Below are positions 17,560 to 25,868 of a stretch of 64,000 bases of DNA, one piece after another. The notes beneath the pieces were generated by a model. It searched no databases and was not told where the DNA came from. It saw only the letters and a program-made list of their open reading frames with translations. A program made the translations under genes and the position numbers. How positions within the stretch are numbered: position 1 is the first letter of the stretch; the number at the start of each line of letters is the position of its first letter. Origin of the DNA: Mitsuokella multacida DSM 20544 (GTDB lineage Bacteria > Bacillota > Negativicutes > Selenomonadales > Selenomonadaceae); assembly GCF_000155955.1 (NCBI RefSeq), contig NZ_GG697141.2:248001-312000 (forward strand). The letters are read 5' to 3'.

Positions 17560-18699
17560 ATGCCGGTTAAAAAGAGCCAGATTATTACAGAAGCCAAGCC
17601 TCATACGATAAAAAAATTTGAGCTAATAGAGATGTATATCAAAGCGTGGGCGCAGAAACTCATGCTTAATAGGCAATGCAATGGCCTTATCTTTATAGAC
17701 TGTATGTGCAACTCCGGAGTCTATAAAGATCAAAGCGGGAATATTATTTATGGAACACCAATAAGGGTGGCAAATGCCTTACTGGATGTGGCAAGGACAT
17801 ACACTGATAAACAGGTCTTCATTTATCTTAATGATTTAAATTCTGCCCGAGTTGAAGAATTGAAGAAGCATCTGCCAGATGAAGGGCAAAATTTCAAGAT
17901 TGTGACTTCCAATGAAGATGCTAAGGAACTTCTTGAAAATATAGGACCACAGTTGAATGATTCAAGCCACTACCATTATTTCTTGCTCTATGATCCTTAT
18001 GATGCGTCGATAGAATGGCGCGCCTTGCTGCCATTCTTCAGACACTGGGGTGAGGTAATGATTAACCATGCCTTGCTTGATCCGATTCGTGCTATTGGCA
18101 GTGCCAAGAGCAGTACGGCAAAAGAAAAATATGAGCATACATATTTGGAAGACTTCGAAAAACTGCTGCCGTACGGGAGTAATAAAAACGCCTATGAGAA
18201 AAGAGTAGAAGAAATCATAGATTATATGAAAGGTAATCGAAGATATTTTGTAGCATCGTTCCCTTTCTATAACCAAAAGAATTCTCTCATGTATGATCTC
18301 ATTCATTGCACAAGCAATATTGAAGGATTCAAGCTTTATAAAAGTTGTGCATGGAAGGTCTTTGGAGGCCAGTCCTCGACAAAGGGATCGAACGATGGGT
18401 ACGTTCAAATGGAACTGGATTTCTCTAGTAATGGATTTGGCGTAACGTTTCCTACGGATGATTCCTGTTACGGAATTCATGATATAGCAAAATATCTTCA
18501 GAAATCTTTTTCAGGAGAAAATAGCGTTCCTTTAGAAGAAATTTGGAGCGTATTAGATTATCATCCTATTTTCCCAACAGATGGGTTTCGTAAGGCAATC
18601 AAAAACGATTTAAAAAAATATTATGATGCCCGCATCGGAACAATCGTTGATCCAAGTTCCGGGAAAAAACAGCAGATAATATCGTTTAGGAATACGTAA
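17560..18699 (+). CDS. TcmP-like protein (three-Cys-motif partner), methyltransferase-like fold
   Basis: 379 aa. The opening (KPHTIKKFELIEMYIKAW) followed by a Rossmann-like glycine region FIDCMCNSGVY (45-55) fits the TcmP family, named because it is encoded beside radical-SAM-like three-Cys proteins; that partner is the next gene here. A second motif LLYDPYD (142-148) sits where DNA/RNA methyltransferases carry DPPY, so a class I methyltransferase-like fold is inferred. Motif I lacks the usual G-x-G, so catalysis is uncertain. About 32 bases to the next gene. The reaction is not known. Confidence 0.75.
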   Translation: MPVKKSQIITEAKPHTIKKFELIEMYIKAWAQKLMLNRQCNGLIFIDCMCNSGVYKDQSGNIIYGTPIRVANALLDVARTYTDKQVFIYLNDLNSARVEELKKHLPDEGQNFKIVTSNEDAKELLENIGPQLNDSSHYHYFLLYDPYDASIEWRALLPFFRHWGEVMINHALLDPIRAIGSAKSSTAKEKYEHTYLEDFEKLLPYGSNKNAYEKRVEEIIDYMKGNRRYFVASFPFYNQKNSLMYDLIHCTSNIEGFKLYKSCAWKVFGGQSSTKGSNDGYVQMELDFSSNGFGVTFPTDDSCYGIHDIAKYLQKSFSGENSVPLEEIWSVLDYHPIFPTDGFRKAIKNDLKKYYDARIGTIVDPSSGKKQQIISFRNT

Positions 18700-18731
18700 A
18701 GAACTAATAGACAAGTGAGGTTAAGACCATT

Positions 18732-19496
18732 TTGAAGACTATAAAAAGAAAATCCATGCTATATCAAACAGGCGTGGAATATGGAGATTACACCATGAAT
18801 CATGTGCAGGGCTGCACACATGGGTGTAAGTACCCTTGCTATGCCTATCTGATGAAGAAAAGGTTTGGACAGATTAAAAGTTATGAAGAATGGTTGCAAC
18901 CGAAACTGGTATCAAATACACTGGAGTTGTTGGATAAAGAAATTCCGCGACTTAAAGATAAAATCCAGTTTGTACAGCTTTGCTTCACGACTGATCCATT
19001 TATGTACGGATATGACGAAGTGAAAGAAATGAGCATCGCAGCGATCAAAAAGCTGAATGAGGCCGGTATTAAATGTACAACATTAACAAAGGGAATTTTG
19101 CCACCAGAACTTTCAGATCTGTCAAAGGAAAATGAGTATGGCATTACTCTGATTTCTTTAGATGAGAAATATAGAAAACACGTGGAACCGGGAGCTGCTC
19201 CATATGCAGAGCGGCTTGCTTCGCTCAAAGCACTGCACGAAGCCGGATGTAAGACTTGGGTAAGCATAGAACCCTACCCGACACCAAATATGATTGATCA
19301 AGATCTGAACGAGATTCTTGAAGCAGTTAGCTTTACAGACCGGATTATTTTCGGCCGGACGAATTACAGCAAATTTGCTAATGCTTTTGAAAACCATCGT
19401 CACTTCTACAATGAATGCGCAAAGATGGTGATCGCCTTTTGTGAAGACAAAGGAATCGCCTACCATATAAAGAGTAAAACGATAACAGAAGAATGA
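18732..19496 (+). CDS. SPL-family radical SAM protein, partner of the TcmP-like gene
   Basis: 254 aa from a TTG at 18732, about 11 bases after GTGAGG; the nearest ATG (18756) would remove conserved residues. The N-terminus GVEYGDYTMNHVQGC resembles spore-photoproduct-lyase-like radical SAM proteins. The cluster cysteines are C28, C32 and C36 (CTHGCKYPC), a C-x3-C-x3-C spacing rather than the standard C-x3-C-x2-C. Later segments (LCFTTDPF, TTLTKG, GITLIS, VSIEPYPTPN) follow the partial TIM-barrel strand pattern. No separate C-terminal substrate domain. Expected to cleave SAM reductively and act on a nucleic acid or a partner; the substrate is unknown. Followed 11 bases later by mod. Confidence 0.8.
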   Translation: MKTIKRKSMLYQTGVEYGDYTMNHVQGCTHGCKYPCYAYLMKKRFGQIKSYEEWLQPKLVSNTLELLDKEIPRLKDKIQFVQLCFTTDPFMYGYDEVKEMSIAAIKKLNEAGIKCTTLTKGILPPELSDLSKENEYGITLISLDEKYRKHVEPGAAPYAERLASLKALHEAGCKTWVSIEPYPTPNMIDQDLNEILEAVSFTDRIIFGRTNYSKFANAFENHRHFYNECAKMVIAFCEDKGIAYHIKSKTITEE

Positions 19497-19507
19497 GGTG
19501 AAGAACT

Positions 19508-21622
19508 GTGGCGCTACTACAGGATTTAATTAAACAGATCGATGATCCGGATCTCCGCGATAGAATCCTTCGCGAAGTGGACAAAATGAGTAAGCAGAAG
19601 AAGTTCGGCCTTGTATTTGAGGAACACCTTCCTGAATGTACTCCCCTCTACGACGTCAAAATCAAGAAAGGATCAAAGGTGTCACTCAAGGCTGGAAAGG
19701 TCGACGACATTTATATCGTCCGGTCCATTGACGGAGAGACAGCAACCTGTGAGCATAGGCAGGATCATAATATAGAGGAGTTTAAGATGGATGATCTTGT
19801 AGCTGTGGCGGAATTCGGAGAGCCAATTTATCCATATCTCAAGCCAGTTGATTCTGTTTGCAATGCGCCGGATTCTGATCTTTGGCACACGCTTATCGAA
19901 GCGGATAATTATCATGCGCTTCAGCTTCTGGAATATCTCTATGCCGAGAAAGTCGACTGCATTTACATAGACCCACCCTACAATACCGGCGCGCGGGACT
20001 GGAAATACAACAATGATTATGTCGACAGCTCAGATCAGTACCGTCACAGCAAATGGTTGTCATTTATGGAAAAGCGGCTGAAACTGGCAAAGAAACTTCT
20101 GAATCCGGAGAATTCTGTTCTTATTGTGACGATAGATGAGAAAGAATATGCTCATTGAAGAAATATTCCCCGAAGCTCGGATGCAGATGATAACGAGTAG
20201 AATTAATAAAAAAGCTTCAACCCGAGTCGGGCAATTTGCAAGATGCGACGAGTACATATATTTGCTTCAATTTGGAAGCATGAATATTTGCAAACTATCA
20301 TACTCTATGTTGGACGTTACAGATAATAGCAACCCAGATGCAAAGATACAAAAAACCGATACAATTTGGAACAGCATGTTGAGGCGAGGCTCTTCTGGCT
20401 CATCACGACAAGAATCACCAAAACTTTTTACCCGGTTTGGGTAGATGAAAATAAGCGGAAAATAGAATTTGTAGGAGATTCATTGCCACTTACACAAAAC
20501 CGACATGAGGTAGAAAAGAAGCTACCCCAAATAGGCCTTAGAGCAGTTTGGCCTATTAGAACTGATAATAGTGAAGGAAGATGGCAATTAGGAAGTGAAA
20601 CTTTAAAAAGATATGTGACAGAAGGGATTGCCAAACTTGGAGCATATAACAAAAAAAGAGATCAATGGGCAATTGTGTTTTTAAAGAAAAAGCAAAAAGA
20701 ACAATTAAATGACGGAATTCTTGTTTCTCGAGGGCGAGATACAGATGGATCTTTAATCTTGGAGTGGAACGATGATGAAGAGATAGACAAAGAGCCTAAG
20801 TCTATGTGGGTTCGGGATTGTCACGATGCAAGCACATATGGGACAAATCTGTTGTCAAAATTTCTGCCAAAGAGAAATTTTCCTTTTCCGAAATCACTTT
20901 ATGCTGTAGAGGATGTCTTGAAGTTTTATGTTGGCGAGAACAAAGATGCCTTGATTGTTGATTTCTTCTCCGGCTCCGGAACAACTCTCCATGCAGTCAA
21001 CCTTCTTAATGCAGAAGACGGCGGTCATCGTCGTTGCATCATGGTTACGAACAACGAGGTCTCAGAGTCTGAAGCGAAAGTCCTGACAAAGCAAGGATAC
21101 ATACCTGGCGACGGAGAATGGGAAAAGCTCGGCATCGCACGTTACGTCACATGGCCGCGCACCGTCTGCAGCATTGAAGGCCATGATGCGAATGGTAAGC
21201 CACTAAAAGGTAACTATATCGGAAGTGACATCCCAATGGCGGATGGTTTCAAGGCAAACGCAGCATATTTTAAATTGGGATTTCTCGATAAGAACGCTGT
21301 TGCGCTCGGCAGACAATTTAAGGAGCTCCTACCCGTCTTGTGGATGAAGGCAAACTGCATCGGCCCTTGCCCAAACCTGGAGAGTGATGAACTGCCCAAG
21401 ATGCTCGTGCTTTCGGAGAACAAGTTCGCTGTTTTGATCGATGAGACCTATTACTCGGAGTTTGATGCCAAGCTGACAGAGCATCCGGAAATACAGACGA
21501 TTTACATCATCACGGATTCGGAATCTGCATACCGTGAAATGATACGCTCTTATGAGGGCAAAGATTGCTACCAGCTTTACCGGGATTATCTGGATAATTT
21601 CCGCATCAACACAGGGAGGTAA
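19508..21622 (+). pseudogene. type III restriction-modification methyltransferase (Mod), broken by two frameshifts
   Basis: GTG start after GAGGTGAAG. Segment 1 (19508-20158) has the N-terminal domain and DPPYNTG (155-161) and stops after DEKEYAH. Segment 2 continues the homology in the +1 frame (about 20145-20429: LIEEIFPEARMQM, RRGSSGSSRQESPKLF). Segment 3 (about 20430-21622) carries YPVWVDENKRK and the SAM-binding DFFSGSGTT near 20960. The first break fits loss of about 14 bases between two copies of TATGCTCATT; the second fits loss of one T from the run at 20425-20429. Together the segments would make an N6-adenine methyltransferase of about 700 aa. As read, no full-length product is made. 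Confidence 0.8.
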
Positions 21623-21624
21623 CT

Positions 21625-24513
21625 ATGAAGGTAGAACTTTTCCCATTTCAGCGAAGAGCAGTGGATGCTCTTCGCTTGAATACAGCCGAGGCAATGGGCG
21701 GCTATCATAGAACGCATACACCACAGGTTGTCTCCTTTACTGCTCCTACAGGTGCTGGAAAGACGATCATTATGGCATCCCTGATCGAGGACATTTATTT
21801 CGGAGACAGCCAATTTGCTGAGCAGCAGAATGCAGTATTTGTATGGCTGTCAGATTCTCCTCAGTTGAACGAGCAATCGAAACTGAAGATAGATGCAAAG
21901 GCCGACAAGATTCGTCTCGGACAGTGTGTAACTGTTTCGGAGGAATCATTTGACCGGGAAACATTCGAGGATGGACATATCTATTTTTTGAATACCCAGA
22001 AGCTGTCGGTTTCTTCGAATCTTACAAAGCATGGAGACGGAAGAACCTATACAATCTGGGAGACCATCTCTAACACGGTAAGAGAAAAGAGCAATCGGCT
22101 CTATTTCATCATTGATGAAGCCCATCGTGGCATGCAGGGACGTGAAGCAAGCCGTGCGACAACGATCATGCAGAAATTCATCAAGGGAAGTGATTCCGAT
22201 CATATCCCACCGATGCCTGTTGTTATTGGGATGTCCGCAACGACGCAGCGGTTTAATAAGTTGGTAGAAAACACGTCCTCAACAATTCATAAAGTTGTGG
22301 TTACAGCAGATGAAGTGCGGGCCTCCGGATTACTGAAGGATCGGATCATTATCACATATCCGGAAGAAGACGCTATCAATAATGATATGGCGATTCTTCA
22401 GGCCGCTGCAGATGACTGGAAGGAAAAATGGGGACATTGGACGCAGTATTGTCAGGAACAGCATTATGCCTATGTCAATCCTGTGTTTATTATCCAAGTG
22501 TTGAATGGATCTGGGAAAAAGTTGTCAGACACGAATCTTGATGATTGCCTCAGCAAGATCGAGGAAAGAGTCGGGATACACTTTGAACCGGGACAAGTCG
22601 TTCATACTTTCGGACAGACACAGTCATCCATTACAGTTAATGGCTTGGAAGTCCGCTATGTGGAGCCATCACGCATCGCCGACGACAAGAATATACGAGT
22701 AGTTTTCTTTAAGGAAAACCTATCTACAGGCTGGGATTGCCCGAGAGCTGAAACCATGATGTCATTCCGGCATGCCAGCGATGCAACTTATATTGCACAG
22801 CTCCTCGGACGTATGGTGCGGACACCAATGCAGATGCATATTCAGGTCGATGATGTTTTAAACAATGTGCATCTGTTTTTGCCGTACTTTAATGAAAGCA
22901 CGGTAAAAGATGTGGTAGATGAGCTTCAGAACTCAGAAGGCGGAGAAATCCCGACAGATATTTATGGGGAATCTACCTCTGGACGAAAGTTTGAAACTTG
23001 GACCGTAAAGAAGCCATGCAAGAAAAAGGATAACGAAGATCCGAACCAGATGTCTTTTGAGGATTTTTTAAATCAAGATGGGACAAATTTGACGGATAGT
23101 TCGCATAATGAGGCCTCGCAGGAGCCACAGAATCTAACGACATATGCCGTTGATAATGAGAACGGGGATTCTGCCCAGCAGCCAATTGAGAACCATGAGA
23201 CGTCGAATCATTCATCTGAGAATCCAGAACATCGTGTCGAGACTCCGACAGATAGTGTCGCTTCGGAAGTACCTTCAAATGAAGAGCAAAAGGCAACCGC
23301 GAATCAAGAAGCTGAGCAAGGTGACCAGCAAGAAGAAAGCGAAGACTTGTTTGACCGCGAGGCGGTCATGAAATTCATCAATGATTCTGGTCTGTTGACT
23401 TTCGATGTAAGAACCTATCAGATTAGCAATTATCTGAAGTCCCTGTACAAACTTGCTCATCTTTTGACCATGTCGAATCTGAGACGTGAAGCAATACGAG
23501 AGGTGCAGGATGAAATTGCCGAGATGATTCACAATCATGCCTTGGCTCTTAAAGCAGGCGGTTCTTATGATGATCTTGTGCTTCAGGTCAAGCAGTTTAA
23601 GTTGGCGACACAGATATTCGATGCTTTCGGAGAAAGTGTTGACAACTATTCGGTGCATGACATGTTCACTACAACGGATACGGATTTGGAGCGCCAGTTC
23701 CGCGCGGCAGAGGCCAAGTTAGGAAATGAAGGTGTTGGCCTGTCTTATGCAAATAAGTACGGTGATCTGGGTGATCCTGCTGGATATGAGATAGAGGTCA
23801 TTCTCTTTGTTGCTGATGATGAGTGCATGAATCAGTTACACAATTATGCACAAGATAAATTTCATAGTTGGAATGATGAATATCGCAGATATATTGCGAG
23901 AATCGACTCAGAAAAAATTCGAAAACAGTACGATAGTATTGTTTCTGATGGCGACAAAGTCAGCAAGCACAATTTCAGGCTTCCAGAGACCATTCAGGTT
24001 CCACACGATATAGGTGGGAAGCCTTACCGGGATCATTTGTTTGTTAATGGCGATACTGGCGTGGCATCTTTGAAGCTCAATAGTTGGGAATCCGGTGTTA
24101 TTGAAGAGGAAGAAAAGAGACATGATTTTGTATGCTGGATTCGAAATCCTTCACGTGGCTCTTGGGCCCTTTGCATCCCTTATGATGAGGATGGCGATAC
24201 AAAACCCACATATCCAGATTTTATTATCGTACGCAAAGATCCGATATCTGAGTATGTGATTGATATTCTGGAACCGCATAATCCTGATTTTAAAGACAAC
24301 CTTGGAAAGGCTAAAGGTTTCGCAGAATATGCACGATTGAATCCGGGACTTGGAAGAATTCAGCTGATTCGCATGAGCAAAGATGCAGCTGGACACAATA
24401 AGTTCAAGAGACTGGATATGGCAAAAAGTGCTATTCGGGATAAAGTGCTGAAGGCTATGTCAATTGAAGAACTTGATCATCTGTTTGAAACAGATGGACA
24501 GTTCGATTTCTGA
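21625..24513 (+). CDS. type III restriction enzyme-like helicase-nuclease (Res)
   Basis: 962 aa, intact. Superfamily 2 helicase motifs: Walker A APTGAGKT (40-47), DEAH (164-167), SAT in GMSATTQ, and motif VI QLLGRMVRTP. The C-terminus has YPDFIIV (about 863) followed by VIDILEPH (about 880), the layout of the PD-(D/E)xK nuclease of Res subunits with a variant last motif (no visible ExK). Residues about 463-573 are a low-complexity Glu/Gln/Asn/Ser-rich insert between helicase and C-terminal parts. Its ribosome site GGGAGG overlaps the mod stop. Type III Res cuts only in complex with Mod, so with mod broken it should be inactive as a restriction enzyme unless it serves another partner. Confidence 0.88.
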   Translation: MKVELFPFQRRAVDALRLNTAEAMGGYHRTHTPQVVSFTAPTGAGKTIIMASLIEDIYFGDSQFAEQQNAVFVWLSDSPQLNEQSKLKIDAKADKIRLGQCVTVSEESFDRETFEDGHIYFLNTQKLSVSSNLTKHGDGRTYTIWETISNTVREKSNRLYFIIDEAHRGMQGREASRATTIMQKFIKGSDSDHIPPMPVVIGMSATTQRFNKLVENTSSTIHKVVVTADEVRASGLLKDRIIITYPEEDAINNDMAILQAAADDWKEKWGHWTQYCQEQHYAYVNPVFIIQVLNGSGKKLSDTNLDDCLSKIEERVGIHFEPGQVVHTFGQTQSSITVNGLEVRYVEPSRIADDKNIRVVFFKENLSTGWDCPRAETMMSFRHASDATYIAQLLGRMVRTPMQMHIQVDDVLNNVHLFLPYFNESTVKDVVDELQNSEGGEIPTDIYGESTSGRKFETWTVKKPCKKKDNEDPNQMSFEDFLNQDGTNLTDSSHNEASQEPQNLTTYAVDNENGDSAQQPIENHETSNHSSENPEHRVETPTDSVASEVPSNEEQKATANQEAEQGDQQEESEDLFDREAVMKFINDSGLLTFDVRTYQISNYLKSLYKLAHLLTMSNLRREAIREVQDEIAEMIHNHALALKAGGSYDDLVLQVKQFKLATQIFDAFGESVDNYSVHDMFTTTDTDLERQFRAAEAKLGNEGVGLSYANKYGDLGDPAGYEIEVILFVADDECMNQLHNYAQDKFHSWNDEYRRYIARIDSEKIRKQYDSIVSDGDKVSKHNFRLPETIQVPHDIGGKPYRDHLFVNGDTGVASLKLNSWESGVIEEEEKRHDFVCWIRNPSRGSWALCIPYDEDGDTKPTYPDFIIVRKDPISEYVIDILEPHNPDFKDNLGKAKGFAEYARLNPGLGRIQLIRMSKDAAGHNKFKRLDMAKSAIRDKVLKAMSIEELDHLFETDGQFDF

Positions 24514-24594
24514 TAAAACTAAGGAAAGGCATTGAGGGCTTTGTGTGATCGAATGATTGAACTCTCCAATTCTCAAACTTCATTGAATGAAAGA

Positions 24595-24714
24595 GACTAA
24601 GATACCGACCAGGCTAAATACATACAGAAGCAAGGTTGAGACCATGGCAGCATGGAATAGAGAAGCTATCGAGCAGGTTGAGACGATAGGGCTTATCCTG
24701 TTCGGTACTATAGG
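24595..24714 (+). repeat. 120-bp direct repeat, left copy, leader of the Fic gene
   Basis: Matches 25750-25868 over its whole length with scattered differences. Contains a stem-loop CTATCG (24666-24671) / CGATAG (24684-24689) with loop AGCAGGTTGAGA. The stem is also formed in the right copy (CCATCG/CGATGG), where one T-A pair has become C-G. GGTTGAGAC also occurs earlier in the repeat. A 26-codon ORF (24644-24724) exists here but is broken in the right copy. 24514-24594 holds nothing recognisable. Confidence 0.85.
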
Positions 24715-24732
24715 AATGAGGTGATGAATCAC

Positions 24733-25734
24733 ATGAGTGAATATAAACCGCCATTTCATATGACGGACAGGATTACAAATCTGGTTGCTGCTATCAGTGA
24801 ACAGATTGGCAGGATTAAGGTGCTCTCACATGGCATTTTGAATCCGCACCTTAGAAAAGAAAACAGAATAAGGACCATTCATTCGTCGCTCGCCATCGAG
24901 CAAAATTCCCTGTCCCTTGAGCAGGTTACGGCAATTCTTGACGGTAAACGAATCCTCGGAAATCCGAATGAAATCCGGGAAGTGAAGAATGCCTACGATA
25001 CCTATGAGATGATGCTTTCTCTTGACCCATATTCAGTGAAAGACTTGCTGAAGGCACATAAGATGATGATGGATGGTTTGATTTCGGAGAATGGGAAATT
25101 TCGCTCTGGCGGGGTAGGCGTATTTGATGGAGATGTAGTCGTACATATGGCTCCTCCGGCGAGATTGGTACCTGGAGAAATTCAGGATTTGTTCGACTGG
25201 TACCGATTCTCGGAGATACACCCATTGATTCGCAGTGCGATTTTCCATTACGAGTTCGAGTTTATTCATCCATTTGCAGACGGGAATGGGCGTATGGGCA
25301 GGATGTGGCATAGTCTGCTTCTGGGGAAATGGAATGAGATATTCTACTGGCTGCCGATCGAGGAACTGATTCGCTCTCGGCAGCAGGAGTACTATGGTGC
25401 GCTCGGTAAATCGGACAGACAATCTGATAGCAGTGCTTTTGTTGAGTTCTTGCTGGGGATCATTCTTGACACGCTGACAGGAACGACAGTCGTGGGCAAT
25501 GCCGATGAAAAGGCTAAAGAAACGAATCCTTCCGTACAGAAATTGCTTGATGTTCTTGGTAACGAGGAACTGTCAGCTGCTCAGATCATGGAGAGACTGG
25601 GCCTTTCCCATAGGCCGACATTTCGCAAGAATTATCTGAATTTGGCATTAGCACTAGGAGCTATAGAAATGACGATTCCCGATAAGCCTCGCAGTCGGAA
25701 TCAGAAGTATAGGAAGAAACAACTTGGTCGCTGA
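24733..25734 (+). CDS. Fic-family protein (predicted AMP transferase), class II
   Basis: 333 aa from the ATG at 24733, nine bases after GAGGTG; ATG 24724 is in frame too. The catalytic Fic loop HPFADGNGRMGR (179-190) is complete, including the His and the phosphate-binding GNGR. An N-terminal autoinhibitory helix is visible as SSLAIEQN (51-58), which keeps the Glu of the S/T-x3-E-G/N motif but has Gln in the G/N place, making it a class II (self-inhibited) Fic. Residues about 265-320 look like a winged helix (SAAQIMERLGLSHRPTFRKNYL). Such proteins usually AMPylate a target protein; the target is unknown. A hairpin (25723-25743) overlaps the stop. Flanked by 120-bp direct repeats. Confidence 0.87.
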   Translation: MSEYKPPFHMTDRITNLVAAISEQIGRIKVLSHGILNPHLRKENRIRTIHSSLAIEQNSLSLEQVTAILDGKRILGNPNEIREVKNAYDTYEMMLSLDPYSVKDLLKAHKMMMDGLISENGKFRSGGVGVFDGDVVVHMAPPARLVPGEIQDLFDWYRFSEIHPLIRSAIFHYEFEFIHPFADGNGRMGRMWHSLLLGKWNEIFYWLPIEELIRSRQQEYYGALGKSDRQSDSSAFVEFLLGIILDTLTGTTVVGNADEKAKETNPSVQKLLDVLGNEELSAAQIMERLGLSHRPTFRKNYLNLALALGAIEMTIPDKPRSRNQKYRKKQLGR

Positions 25735-25749
25735 CCGACCAAGTAAAGC

Positions 25750-25868
25750 GACTAAGATACCGACCAAGTTAAATACATACAGGAGCAAGGTTGAGACCAT
25801 GGCAGCATAGAACAGAAGCGCCATCGGGCAGGTTGAGCGATGGGACTTATCCTGTTCGGTATTATAGG
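25750..25868 (+). repeat. 120-bp direct repeat, right copy, cut off by IS30
   Basis: Aligns with 24595-24714. Similarity runs up to TATAGG and ends exactly at the first base of IS30 copy 2, where the left copy continues into the Fic ribosome site. This suggests a second leader-gene unit whose gene was displaced or lost when IS30 inserted. The stem CCATCG (25821-25826)/CGATGG (25838-25843) is preserved with one compensatory change. Confidence 0.85.

Noticed and set aside
24644-24724. A 26-codon ORF (MAAWNREAIEQVET...) in the left 120-bp repeat as an antitoxin-like partner of Fic
   Set aside because: The right repeat copy has a stop at codon 4, so coding is not conserved, and it lacks the inhibitory S/T-x3-E motif of Fic antitoxins.
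25723-25743. Hairpin CTTGGTCG/CGACCAAG at the Fic stop as a terminator
   Set aside because: No T-tract follows it.
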